Shown piece by piece: positions 10,940 through 22,271 of a stretch of DNA of 64,000 nt. The notes beneath the pieces are model-generated. The model saw only the letters and a program-made list of their open reading frames with translations. It did not search any database and was not told the DNA's origin. How positions within the stretch are numbered: position 1 is the stretch's first letter; every line of letters begins with the position of its first letter. Position numbers and translations under genes: made by a program. Origin of the DNA: Cryptomeria japonica (Eukaryota; Streptophyta; Pinopsida; Cupressales; Cupressaceae); the NCBI RefSeq assembly GCF_030272615.1, contig NC_081415.1:417851757-417915756 (forward strand), written 5' to 3'.

Positions 10940-11696
10940 CTCTGCCCCTCCCTAGGGATGTGGTTCTGATGATTGGGGATAGGCCTTGGACTCAATCAGT
11001 GGATTATGAGGGCCTCCCCTTTCGCTACCGAAGATGCTTCTCAACGAGTCACTTAGCTTCAGATTGTTCTCTCTCACATCGCCGAGGTGCTGCAACTTGG
11101 TGGAAGGATGCCACTAAAGATCATTTGACGGTTTATGCTTCTGAGTCTTCTTCTGTTGACTCCTCCCTCGAGGATGTTGTCTCCTCCCGAGATGAGGTTC
11201 CCCTTACTGCTGATGAAGCCTTTGCTGGATGTTGTGGACTCTTCTACTTCTTTGGCTCCATCTTTTGTTGCTCCTGCTCCTCTGCCTCATTCTTCTCTTG
11301 GTGATTTTGCTCCTGTTGTTGTTCCACAACGGCGGTCTGTTGTTGTTCTACAGCAACAGTCTGGCAGTGTTTCTGTGGGGTCCCCCCACCTGATTTTTCT
11401 TTGAATGTTCCTAATGACAATGTTGCCTGGACGGTTGTTTGTCGTAGGTGGAAGAGAAAATCTGCCTCCCTTTCCCAACCCCCCCCCCCCTTGTCAAGTT
11501 TTGGGTGTTTCTCCCCCCTCTTGAGTTGTGGTGGGTTGTTGTAGGTTCGACAAATGTTTGGTTGTCTGACTCATTAGTTTGGGGTTTGTACCCCTACTAG
11601 GTCTATTGCCACCTTTGAGCTATTTTTAAATTTTTTTTAGTCTTTTGGCTATGTAAAAGGTCAATGCCCTAATTAACGCTGTTTTCTAATAAAAAA
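10940..11696 (+). pseudogene. L1-type LINE ORF1 C-terminus with 3' tail
   Basis: The frame from 10960 reads IGDRPWTQSVDYEGLPFRYR and continues RCFSTSHLASDC. This is the zinc-knuckle part of plant LINE ORF1 (DUF4283/zf-CCHC_4 type), where the usual pattern is D-Y-E-x-L/I-P-F-R-C-x-x-C-x-x-x-G-H. The first Cys is Tyr and the Gly before His is Ser, so the knuckle is broken. After a frameshift near 11200 a Pro/Ser/Val-rich linker follows, then AWTVVCRRWKRK near 11430-11460. No ORF2 (endonuclease/RT) is present. The relic runs to TTTTCTAATAAAAAACAAACC at about 11676-11696, which looks like a LINE 3' end. Confidence 0.7.
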
Positions 11697-14010
11697 CAAA
11701 CCAATTAATAATATCTATCTCAATCAAACCTTCATCAAACCTAAAGCTGAATGCAATTATATTAATTATTTAAATTCCAAACATTTATACAAACAACATA
11801 TATTAATGTGAATGCCAGAACAACCACACAAAATGCCTAATCCAAACAGTTGACTCTCAACACTAATTAAATTGTCTTTGTCAAAGCATAGGCCACTTGG
11901 TTAAACAACAAGACCATACTGTAAGCATCTAAATGATACCAAATTCAAATCACAATATCATTAAAAAAAAAATCCCTAATTCGAACCAGGAGATTGAACG
12001 AGGTCAAACCATCCATGGCCTCTCAAATCCCAACCCCAAATATCAAAATAAAACTTTCCAAATGCCAGACTCTATCGATCAGCCTTCCATTGCAAGAGAC
12101 ATTTGTTTCAAAAAAAATCATTCTGAATTTTGCTGTAAAATTCACGAGTTAATGAAAAAAATTTAAAAACACACTTTTTTTGGGAGGTTTATTTTTATGT
12201 AAATCGTGTGCCCGTGTATAACTTCACAATGAGAGAATCTAATAAATTTTAGATATAGTACAGCATTTTAGAAAATAATTGTACTTTATTGTCAACACAA
12301 ATAATATGACTAATTGATTTTTTTTGGGCAATGTGTAGATTTATCGAGTTTTTTTACCCTTAAATATCACAGCTATGACTCTGAGCAAGATTTTGGATGC
12401 AAGCCTCTCTATAGATGTGGACAATTTGTGATTTTTCATTTTTCCAAAGAAATATCTTGCTAGTCTTTTGTATAAGACTTTTGATTTCATATGGATCATA
12501 CTCCTAGTTTGCTGAGGACTGATTCAAAAGAATCACGTTCAAACTCTATCCTTTCAGCAACCTACGAAGTTTAAGCCTCTACCATGGGAGGTATTTGGAA
12601 GCCCATTCATCTACAGTGGGCAAGGGGTCCAACTTAATAGGTGCCAGTTTTGTTAAACCTTAATGCTCTCGAGTTAAACACCGAAAATATCTTTTGTTTC
12701 TGTAAAACTATTAACATATGTTGACACTCCCAAAAATCTTAGAATTTCTTATGGGAGTGTATGAATAATGTTCTTCAACATTACTCAGAAACATGTTTGT
12801 TCTGGTTTTCCCAACTATTTAATTGTTTTTTAATTTCTTCACAATTCTTTTTCATGGGCCTCCAGAATGCTTAACAACAATCAGAATCAGTCTGATTTCA
12901 GAAAATCATTGAAAATATAAATTCACATTATCCGACATAATAGTGAAGGAATTTAAAATAGAGAAGAGAATAAAGATGATCCAAAATTATCCATTTATCT
13001 TTGTGAATAAAATGTCATACATACAAAGACCAGAAAATGTAACACTAGAAAAATTTTATCTACAACTACCAAATAACTAATAAGTAATCACATAAGCAAT
13101 GTTCTTGACAAACAAGTTCCAAATAGCTCCAAATAGACTTAAAATGTAAGTAAACAATAAACTCCAGACCAAAATTGCTACATTTTCAGAACAATCAGAT
13201 GTTTTAGAAGGCAGAAACAATGAGAGCAGTGGGAAAAAAACTATTCAAATCATGCAACCAAACAATGAAAATGGATAAACATGCATCCACAAAGGGGATT
13301 TACACCAGCTAAAATAAATCTCAAGAACAAAAATGTTCCAACCCATAAAAATGATGGTAATGGGATTCAGTTCAAGCATGTTTTATAACAGCAGCAACAT
13401 ACACCAAACCCACACAAAATATTCCCCACATAAATCGAGCAATACAGGTGGAAATCACACACAAACATCACATATATTTATTTTGTAATGCCTGCCAGCA
13501 ACACAATTTATTCATTATTACAAGAAAACTACTTGAATTGGCCAATAGTCCAGTTTGTTAAAGTGAATCTCAACCTTCTGTACCAGTTGAGAACGTGCCA
13601 AAACCAGCCACGTGAAGAAAAAGAATTGAAGAGACTTACACTACAATTTTGATCGTTGGTTTAGTGAAAGTTCAACTACCATTAAAGCATGCTGAAAAAA
13701 GCATTCATGGTACAAACCATTGACTGAAAATGCCCATGTACATATACCCAATCAAACATGTACATTTGGTAACCTTATATACCAGTTACCAACATACTCC
13801 TCATCCACAATAGGGAAAATGATACCATTATTATGCATGCCATTGTAGCATCTCATCATTTGAATATATAATCTCAAAACAAGAATAAATCATCAACACA
13901 TTTTCAATAATAAAAAATGCATAAGCGGAAGGAAAAAATCCCTATCAATTAAAATCCACATGAAAGCTCTACTCATCTTAAAGCACCGAATTGCATCAAT
14001 CAAATAAAAT
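11697..14010. other. No recognisable gene
   Basis: I see no coding signal or clear repeat. The segment is low in transposon-like words and may be true host intergenic DNA downstream of the 7TM gene, but this is inference. Confidence 0.4.
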
Positions 14011-14019
14011 AACGATATA

Positions 14020-14830
14020 GATCTTGCATCTATAAATGACTAAAAAAATCTGCAGGTTGTATGCATAGCATAAGAAAAAAAATCTACAAATCTCAAAGAA
14101 ACCAGGTACCAGGTCATGAAGTTGAGCAAGCACAACATGAAACGTCATAGATTTTTATTTGGCAGCAGCACAAATTCCTTAAATATGATGCAGAATAACC
14201 ATTCGAGTTCAGATAGCATTACAGAAAGTTCAAAACCACCATTATCTACTTCCAAATGCCAAAAGCAAAATCTACCATAAAGAACAGAACAACACAGACG
14301 CCAGCTATCTAAAAACACATTCACAGAATAGATACTCATAGCAGATTAACCTCCTGTCACACTTAATTCTGCAATGTATTTATTCTAAGATCTCAAGGCA
14401 AGTCATGGTATAGATCTTGAATACTGTAAATCACTGTCATTGTCTCAAAACCGTAAGCATAGCAAAAGACACATGATTTTTACAGAACATTAAAGCTAAA
14501 ACTTAAGACACTTGAACAAGCAGAATCTGGAGTTTCAAAGAATTTATTTTATATATGTTACTAATCCTTTAAATTTAATACAAGTTAACTATCCAAGTTC
14601 AGAGAACATCACCACAAGCTTAGAGGCCACATTCCACAGTTCACTGTCTTTGGCCTCTACTTTCAAATATCGAAAATTCGAAATCAATATCTACCATACA
14701 TAAGTGACAAAAAAGAAAAATCCTACTACATAATGATCCATAAACAAAACGTAAACTTGTAGCAGATTAACACATCACTGTTAACCCCTCTGCAATACCT
14801 CAATTCCAAGGTCCTTTAAGGGGCCAATTA
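14020..14830. repeat. Diverged tandem duplication, about 390-bp unit
   Basis: Landmarks recur in order. TATAGATCTTG(C/A)AT at 14035 and 14411. AGCATA(AGA) at about 14067 and AGCATAGCAAAAG at 14456. AGTTCAGA-AGCATTAC at 14207 and AGTTCAGAGAACATCAC at 14596. AATCTACCATA at 14269 and ATATCTACCATACATA at 14688. GCAGATTAAC at 14341 and 14762. CTGCAATG/CTGCAATACCT at 14370 and 14790. The copies have diverged strongly, so the duplication is old. It lies just downstream of the 7TM gene's stop codon and so may partly be its 3' UTR. Confidence 0.6.
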
Positions 14831-14903
14831 GAATAATTCCAAGTTCCAACTACTGAGCATCTTCATCCAGATCTGCAAAAGGATTGTTCAAAAAACCACC
14901 ATC

Positions 14904-16211
14904 TTATAACTCAAAGTCATCATCCATCTTCAATGCCTGCGCGGCAGCCTCCTCCTCGTCTTCATCTATGACAAAATAGGGATTGTGTCTTATAGGCTGG
15001 AACTTGTAACCGGTAAACACATAAAACCCAAGTGTTGCCAATTCTCCAGCCAATATACTAGTCCAGGCATACTGGTAAGCAGTAATGGTAGCCAGAGCAT
15101 ACACAACAACCCTGGTAAAATAGATATAGCCGACCACCACAATATAATACTGCCTGAAAAGCGTCAATTTCATCAGATTAACCGCGGCCTTACCATCTGT
15201 GTGAGCAGCCTCACGCAGATTCTTGATAGACCAGACAATCGGGAAGAGAACAGCACAGCAGCAGATCACGTCCACAAGCAAAAGCATCTGCTTCCAGGCA
15301 AGCCAGTCTTTTGCATACGGCCCAGTCTCATCGATCACAACAGTGGCGATATTAGCAATAACTTGCAAGGGAATCACAACCATCAAAACCTTTTTCTCCT
15401 TCCCCTGAAGATAGGGTTTCAAAAACGACCAACCCGTACCAATCAGGACAATTAAAGTAAAGAGCATGATTCCCTTGAGGAAGCTGAAGATATAAAACAA
15501 CACATCCCATCCATGTGCAGTCCCGGTTCTCTTGATATAAGACTTGTCCTCTGCTTCACAGATTAAATTTAGGGCTTTGAGGCAGACCAGTGCAATCATA
15601 AAGACATGGATCTGGTAGGCCGTAGCGCGGTGTTTCACCACGACATAGATCCAAATCCCAGATAGAACCAAGTATATCAAAAACAGGCAAAAATAAAGCC
15701 TGGGCAGCACTGTTTCACCAGCTGAAAGATAATCCTTAGCCCCAGTCCCACCCTCTATATTATACATCACAGTTCTCACGTCCATAGAAACGAGGGTTTC
15801 CGGAATGCAATTGGCAAAGACAAGGGTATACTGATTGGCTTCGAAATCATTATAGCTAATGTTAGCAGCGTTGTTTTGGAGTTTATTGAAAGTGAAAACG
15901 GGCTTGATGAGCTTACTATCGAGAACGCAGTGGATCTCGCCGCGCTGGAGCTCATGGAGGACATGGATCCAAGCCTCCCGCGTGCTCAGGAAGAAACCCA
16001 TGTGAGACGGATCGATTTCCTTTACGGCCTTGTACGATGCACCCCTTACTGTCATTTCTAAGTGCCCCCTGTGCGTAAACCCGAACTCATCGAACGGGAT
16101 GATTGACCGCGCATCCAATCGAATCTCTGAAACCCTTATTTCTCCTACGCAAAATGGTGCTAACAATATCACAGCCACAGCCCACACTGCCCCGATCGCC
16201 ATTGCTGACAT
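14904..16211 (-). CDS. GPR107/CAND-type seven-transmembrane protein
   Basis: This 435-residue intact, intronless frame encodes a plant protein of the 'lung seven transmembrane receptor' (Lung_7-TM_R, GOST) family, the group of Arabidopsis CAND6/CAND7 and animal GPR107/108. Family members sit in Golgi or endosomal membranes and are linked to trafficking; a G-protein receptor role has been proposed in plants. A signal peptide spans residues 1-23 (cleavage likely after CVG). A lumenal domain covers about 24-168, with conserved Cys95 and Cys135, the family's NQYTLVFANC stretch and an N-glycosylation site at N117. Seven hydrophobic segments follow at about 169-192, 200-218, 237-263, 275-293, 308-328, 354-374 and 382-402. 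The C-terminal tail is acidic (VIDEDEEEAAA, ending DDDFEL). Length is typical. The next Met is residue 4 and could also start. It is the only intact host gene in the window. Family assignment is firm; cellular role is known only from relatives. Confidence 0.95.
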   Translation of the reverse strand: MSAMAIGAVWAVAVILLAPFCVGEIRVSEIRLDARSIIPFDEFGFTHRGHLEMTVRGASYKAVKEIDPSHMGFFLSTREAWIHVLHELQRGEIHCVLDSKLIKPVFTFNKLQNNAANISYNDFEANQYTLVFANCIPETLVSMDVRTVMYNIEGGTGAKDYLSAGETVLPRLYFCLFLIYLVLSGIWIYVVVKHRATAYQIHVFMIALVCLKALNLICEAEDKSYIKRTGTAHGWDVLFYIFSFLKGIMLFTLIVLIGTGWSFLKPYLQGKEKKVLMVVIPLQVIANIATVVIDETGPYAKDWLAWKQMLLLVDVICCCAVLFPIVWSIKNLREAAHTDGKAAVNLMKLTLFRQYYIVVVGYIYFTRVVVYALATITAYQYAWTSILAGELATLGFYVFTGYKFQPIRHNPYFVIDEDEEEAAAQALKMDDDFEL

Positions 16212-16246
16212 TCTCCACCAGATCTACTGCGCCTCTGAGACGCAGG

Positions 16247-16254
16247 TATTTATA
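16247..16254 (-). promoter_or_regulatory. TATA box upstream of the 7TM gene
   Basis: The minus strand reads TATAAATA, followed by a G/C-rich leader. It is 36-43 bp upstream of the first ATG, so a start site about 30 bp downstream would leave a leader of only about 10 nt. Either the leader is very short, translation starts at Met4, or a further upstream promoter is used. Confidence 0.5.
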
Positions 16255-16359
16255 GATCCCGCCCCTGTTCAACAGCCTTACAACTCCCGTCGGTTCCACA
16301 GATTGGAAATAAAGTTCGGGGGACAAAAACTTACCCTCACATATGCGAGGTCACATTGA

Positions 16360-17671
16360 ACATTATTACAACGATGCTTTTTTACAAGTGAGGGAGAAAT
16401 GCCTATATGTGGGAACCATCAATTTTTGGTACCCATAATGCTCTACAATATTAGAAGTTAACCCTAGCCAAATGAGGGGAGTTTCTATATTGAAGAAAAA
16501 GTAGGGTAAGCGAGCATGAAAAGATGTCAAGCACCCAAGGAAGGTTATGGCTTCCATAAATATTATGTATCTTGTTGTTTATGTATGTTTTTCTTTTAAA
16601 TTATGTTTAGATCTTGTAGATTGTCTTATTTGGAGTGAAATTTCATAAGTAGTAGATCTAGTTGTAGCATTGAGTGTAGCTTCAATTTATAAACATAATA
16701 ATATATGTGTAGCTACAATTTATAGATCATGTAGAGGACATATGGCAAGGAGACATTTTGACAAAGAGGACATATGGCAAGGAGATGTTTTGACAATAAT
16801 GACAAAGAGGCTTAACAATAATGTCTAAACGTTTTGACAAGGACATATGCATCTACTATTAAAACTTCTTAAGAAACCTAATCTCTCACCCTCTAGTGCC
16901 CCCCCCCCTCTCTTTAGGCTCTGTCTTCTCGTTTCTATAACCCTTCCCTCTAGAATTCCTTTCCTTCCTTCCCTCCTTCTACTCATGTTCTCCTCTTATA
17001 ATTTGTTTATTTTTAGTTGTCTTCTTTCCTTGTTTTTCTTTTTTCTTGTTTTTTCCTTGCTTTTTTTTTTTTTTTTTTCTTTCTTTTAGTTTTTGTTAGT
17101 TTTTGTTAGTTTGTCTTCATTTATTATCTTATTTGGTATTTTTTAATTTTTAGTTATTATTTAATAAAAAATCCTTAATTTTATAATTAGTTATAATGAT
17201 TGATGTGTGCGGAATTTCTATTATTTTTGTTTTTCATTTTTTTTTTGTATTTTGGTGTAAATTTATTTTTAATTGTTTGCATCTCTTCTTTATTTATTCT
17301 TTCTCTTTTGTATTTTGTTTTTCATATTTTTTGTCCTTTAATTTTATGATGTTTTTCTTTTTCCTATCTTTTCACTTTCAAGTTTTTTGCTTCTCTCCTG
17401 TTTATCCCTGGTTATCTTTCATTTTTATGTTTGTTTATATTCTCTCTCATATCTCTCCTAGATCCTTGTGTCATCCTAGCTTGTGCCTCGTTTTCCTTTA
17501 TTTAATTAGTCATCTTGATCTGTTGATATCCTAATTTCTCTCTTCTCTTGCTATCATACCCTGGTGATGGATCATGGAGTTTGATTTGAAATCCTGATAA
17601 TAAAAATTTCACATGGCCAAATACAAAAAATATCAAGCAACAATAATGGTGTGCTTCTTCATGCTTAACCT
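16360..17671. other. Intergenic, strongly pyrimidine-rich on the plus strand
   Basis: No gene. From about 16860 to 17560 the plus strand is dominated by T and C, including an 18-T run near 17060-17080 and a C-run near 16903. A 32-bp unit, GAGGACATATGGCAAGGAGA and 12 more bases, is duplicated at 16733-16797. The frames at 16847-17089 and 17196-17534 are open because of the T/C bias and look like F/L/S runs, not proteins. Confidence 0.6.
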
Positions 17672-19006
17672 TGTGTAGAAAATGAAGGACAACATTAACA
17701 GTAATATAAAGGATGAAATTTAATTGTTTGTAATGTAGTGGAAATGGGTTTCATTAGTCTAAACATGCAAACTAGGAATCAAACCTAATCCCATCAATTG
17801 CATTGGAGAACAACCAATAGGACCAACTTCAAACCCTTGCGAGTGTTGAGCACAATGATTGATTGTTCTCTTTTGATTGATTATGATTTCAATATGAAAA
17901 TGCAAGAACTAGGTATAAAGAAGCGAATTTGGAAATAATCAGCATAAATAGTAAGCTACATAATAGATATGCAAACTCTAAGAACAAATATAGAAATGGG
18001 GATCACAAAGGAACCTGTGTTTGTAATTTGAGCTCGAAAGTGTTGGACTATGTGGCTAGGCATTCTATTCTTGAAGGTGTCTAATGCAAATACCGTGAAT
18101 AGATTCCAAATCAGGATGTCACACGAATATCTCCCTAAAGTTTCATCAAAAAAGTGTCAGACATTTCATATGTTTGAATAGTGTCCAAGGATTTCTACTT
18201 GCTCAAAGCCTGAATCTCTTTGTCTTAGTCTATACTTTCTAAATCTGCAATCCTTCTCTACCAGATCTAAATCCTACACACAAATAGGAGAGAAAAATGG
18301 TGTTGGGTTGTATAAGGGTTTGCCTAGGTCAAACCCTAGGTTGGAATTAACTGTACAACAATGATAGATAGAAAAGAGAGCCTGCCCTTGCAAGGCAAAG
18401 GCTAAATCTGAAGTAAAATGTTGAATTGACAAGATTATACCCCAAACTTGATAATGTCGATGATGCAATGCTCTTTAAATAAGTCCTCCAAGTGTCAATG
18501 CAATAATATGATAAATCATAACAAAATCTATCATGAACACATACTTGAAGACAACTTCTTGTAACTTGATGCTCCTTGTACCTAGATCTACTCTTGAAGA
18601 AATAAGGAATGCTTGAGAATAAAATTGCTAGATTGTGGATTGTTAAAATGAATTAAGGATGGTGCTTTTATATAGGGTTCTCAAGGTATTTTCACTTTTA
18701 ATCTGACTTTCAAGGGTCATATCAACTTATCAGGTTCAAATCACAAATCGTGAGAATCAACACCTCAACAACATTAAATTTGGGCCCTTATAGGAGGGAC
18801 TATGGCACCTAGCACCCTAGTGTCATAGTCGACCCATAAAAAGGGTGAGACAAGGGAAAATATTAAGTGCACAAGTTTGAAACAATGGACAATTTAGATG
18901 AAATAAAGCAAAAATAGGTTGAAAAGGACCTAGAAGGAGGCACACTAAAGCAAGGGCCTGGAAAGGAGTGTAAAATTGTAAAGGGGTTACAATTTAAGAC
19001 ACTAAA
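17672..19006 (-). mobile_element. Gypsy-like LTR (minus strand), family related to element A
   Basis: On the minus strand it starts TTTAGTGTCTTAAATTG (first base pair worn from TG) and ends TTTTCTACACA, matching the start and the CTACACA end of element A's LTRs. Inside, in the same order as in element A, lie a dyad GACTATG...CATAGTC (18798-18830), a TATA box (18667-18674) and a transcribed box at 18317-18350 (GGGTTTGACCTAGGCAAACCC when read on the minus strand). No target-site duplication is recognisable and no coding sequence is attached, so it may be a solo LTR. Confidence 0.7.
18667..18674 (-). promoter_or_regulatory. TATA box of LTR at 17672-19006
   Basis: The minus strand reads CCCTATATAAAAGC. 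It lies 123 bp downstream of the dyad at 18798-18830, nearly the same spacing as in the LTRs at 25047, 32095 and 48825. Confidence 0.55.
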
Positions 19007-19139
19007 ATGTCATACACGTTTAACCTCTTAGCAGTGATTTTGAGCTATGATAACCTTGTAATATAAATACCACTTTTGTTAAGTTGATTGAATATTAATC
19101 AATCAAGGACATTTCTTTGGAGTTCAACTTTAACCTCAA

Positions 19140-19777
19140 CAAAAGGTTATTTCATTAAATATTGCTCATGAAGTTTGGGAAAAGTTAAGGAAAATCTATG
19201 AAGGAAATGACAAAGTTAAATTATCAAAGAAGCTTACTGCTAAGCGCGGATATGAGAACTTGAGAATGGAAGGAGAGGATATAACAACTTATTTTTAAAT
19301 GAAATCAAATAACTTGGCGACACTTTAAATGATGAAGACATAATGGAGAGGATCTTGATGACCCTACCTGAAAGCTACAGTGATAAGATCTCTGCTATTG
19401 AAGAGGTTTATGATCAAAAAAATTTCACTAGGGAACAACTATATGGCACTCTGACCACATTTGAGATGAGGAAGTTTGGAAAAGACAAAGCTAAATATGA
19501 TATAGCCTTTAAAGCTACTGAGGAAGATCCAGATGATGAAAGATCAGATGAGATGGAAGCAAATTTTGTGAGGAAGTTGAAGAAAGGCACCGACAAATAT
19601 AAAGGTATGTTACCTCTTAAATGTTTTAGATTTGGAAATATTGGTCACATAGCTACTAGATGTCTCGAAAAAGGAACAAGACAAAAATTTAGAGAAGGTA
19701 AAGGAAAGTTTAATAAGAGATCCTATTATGTTGAAGATAATGTTGGTATTTCAGATGATGAATCAAACTATGAATAA
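19140..19777 (+). pseudogene. Copia gag relic
   Basis: Gag would form the particle and bind element RNA. The N-terminus is absent. The first readable part is HEVWEKLRKIYEGNDKVKLS (about 19170-19220), the plant copia UBN2/gag region (family pattern A-x-x-x-W-x-x-L-x-x-x-Y). A stop or frameshift lies near 19290-19320, then LNDEDIMERILMTLPESY, the usual 'L-x-x-L-P-x-x-Y' motif. The zinc knuckle reads CFRFGNIGHIATRC (about 19621-19662): the second Cys is Phe, so the knuckle cannot bind zinc normally. The frame ends at 19777 just before the protease. Confidence 0.85.
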
Positions 19778-19786
19778 GGTGAGTGT

Positions 19787-21300
19787 TTGTTTTTGGTAGA
19801 AAAGGATGTACCTAAAAATGATGTTTCTAACATATTATCCTCTGAGGCTATTAAAATTGTTGCTACTTCTTTACATACTAAAAGAGATAGAAATGAATGG
19901 TTGATTGATAGTGGATGTTCAAATCCTATGACTGGTGATAAGAGTAAGTTTGTAAAACTTGAGAAATGTGATGACGGTTTGGTTAGGTTCACAGATTATC
20001 AGACAACGCAAATTTTAGGAATTGGCTCTATTACCTTTGATGGAAAGCATAATACTGGCAATGTTTACTATGTAAAGGGTTTGCATCATAATCTCCTGAC
20101 TGTTGGGCAAATGTGCGAAAATGGCTACAATGTTGTGTTTCAAGATGGTGGTTGTGAAATCTGGAAGAAAACTGAAACTGTTATTGCGGAAAGAAAAAGG
20201 ACTAATGGAAACAGGTATCTGCTAGAAGGAGCTACAAGACATTGTTGTTTATCTCAGTTCAATGATAGTTGGCTATGGTACAGAAGGATGTGTCATGTCA
20301 ACTTTGATAATTTGGTGAAGGTTAGTTCGACAAGTGCAGTAAGAGATTTACCAAGGCTAACCAAATCAAATAACAATATTTGTAAAGAATGTCAAGAGGA
20401 AAAGCAGATAACAGGAACATTTAAAGGAAAGGAACAATCTTCTACTGGACTATTGGACTTGGTGCACACGAGATTATGTGGTCCTACCAGAATAAGGAGT
20501 ATGCAAGGTGATAGATATTCCATGCTCTTTATTAATGATCATTCTAGAATGACATGGGTTGCATTTTTAAAAGAGAAATCAGAAGCAGTAGAAAAATTCA
20601 AGATATTCAAGGCAAGAGTTGAGAATGAAGTTGATGGAAGAATTAAGTGTTTGAGATCTGACAGAGGAGGAGAATTTATATCTAATGAGTTTAACAATTT
20701 CTATGAGAACATGGAATTAGAAGACAATAATCTACCTTGAGGACACCACAGAAAAATGGTGTAGTGGAAAGAATGAACAGAACTATACAAGAGGCAGCCA
20801 AAATAATGATTAATGGAGTAGGATTACCATAGGTTTACTGGAGAGAAGCTATACATACAACAGTATACACCCTTAATAGAATTTTATTTCAGAAAAGATA
20901 TGGGAAGACATCATATGAACTATGCAATGGAAGGATTTCGATAGTTAAGTATTTCAAGATATTTGGAAGCAGATGTTATATCCAAAGAGATGAGGATATC
21001 TTGGAAAATTTGACAGCAAAGTAGATGAAGTCATATTCTTAGGATACTCTACAAGGAGCAAGGTATATCGGTGTTACAACAAAAGAGTAAACAAAATTGT
21101 TGAAAGTGCAAATGTGAAGGTTGATTAAGATATCTCTAAGGACTCTGATAGATTAACAAGATATGAATCCAATGAGTCCTTTGACAAAAGAAAGGAAGAA
21201 GAAAATAAAGAAGAAGAAGAGAAAAATGAAACTCGGGATGCTCCGACAACTACATCAAAAACCCTAAGGTATGTATAGAGGAATCACTTTTAGGATCAGA
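19787..21300 (+). pseudogene. Copia protease and integrase relic
   Basis: The protease active site is LIDSGCSNPMTG (about 19902-19937), as in plant copia (D-S-G-C-x-x-H-M-T-G, with the His replaced by Pro). The GAG-pre-integrase/HHCC zinc region shows LWYRRMCHVNF then CKECQ; the first His is Tyr. Of the integrase D,D,E triad, the family H-T-D-L-x-G-P is HTRLCGP here, so the first Asp is lost. The second (INDHSRMTW) and the Glu (RSDRGGEF) are present. The frame stops at TGA 20738, TAG 20830 and TAA 21126, and a frameshift lies near 21010. Several of these stops sit where relatives have Gln or Arg. Confidence 0.85.
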
Positions 21301-21419
21301 TTATTAGAAACAAGAACAGAGGAATTAGAAACAAGAACAGAGGAATTATCACAAGAAGTAAGGTGGCTCAGGAACAAGTCTTGTTATGCTTACTTTCTGA
21401 GACTTAACTGAAGTCAATA

Positions 21420-22271
21420 GAAGAAGTTTGCAATGATCAAAATTTGATGAAGGAAATGAGAAAAGAACTAGACCAAATTGATAAAAATCAAACATGGGAA
21501 CTTGTACACAGACTGACAGATAAAAATGTAATTGGGACAAAGTGGGTATTCCGGAACAAACTGGATGAAGATGGAAAGGTTGTAAGAAACAAAGCAAGGT
21601 TGGTTTGCAAGGGTTACACTTAGGTTGAAGGCATTGACTATGAGAAAACATATGCTCCAGTTGCTTGGATGGAAGCTATTAGGATGTTCTTGGCTTTTGC
21701 AACTTTCAAAGTTTAACAAATGGATGTAAAATTAGCATTTTTTAATGAAGAACTTAAAGAAGAAGTTTATATTGAACATCCAGAAGGATTTAAGTTGAGA
21801 GATGCTCCAGATATTGTTTACAAGTTGCAGAAGGCTTTGTATGGATTAAAACAAGCTCCTAGAGCTTGGTATGGAAGGCTAGACAAGTATTTGATTTGTC
21901 AAGGTTTTCAAAAGGGAGCTACTAACAGTAATCTCTACTTCAAAGTTGATTCAAGTAAAATCTTAATTGTTGTAGTGTATGTTGATGACATAATATATGG
22001 AGGAAATGATGGTATGTGCAAAAGGTTTGCTAGTGAGATGTAGAATGAATTTGAGATGTCCATGATCGGTGATTTGAATTTCTTTCTTGGATTGCAAGTG
22101 AATCAAAATAGCAAAGGAATTTTCATTTCTCGATCTAAATATATCAAAGAATCATTGAAGAAGTTTGGGTTGGAGAATTCTAAACTGGTGTGTAAACCTA
22201 TGACCATCAGATGGAAGTTAACAAAAGATGATAATATCCTAAGGCTAATGCAAGTAAGTACATATCAATGA
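21420..22271 (+). pseudogene. Copia reverse transcriptase relic
   Basis: The RT would copy the element RNA in the particle. Motifs in order: VIGTKWVFRNKLDEDG, then KARLVCKGYT-stop-VEGIDYEKTYAPVA, [31 protein letters not shown], and the catalytic YVDD at 21978-21989, which is intact. In-frame stops are TAG 21621, TAA 21714 and TAG 22041; a frameshift follows near 22250. At 21621 and 22041 the minus-strand copia in this window has Gln, so these are C-to-T mutations. Confidence 0.9.

Noticed and set aside
14985-16359. Plus-strand frames of 61-156 codons across 14985-16359
   Set aside because: They are antisense shadows of the intact minus-strand 7TM gene.
16847-17534. Phe/Leu/Ser-rich frames of 80 and 112 codons as membrane proteins
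   Set aside because: They arise from the T/C-biased tract; no start context, conserved motif or charged loops.
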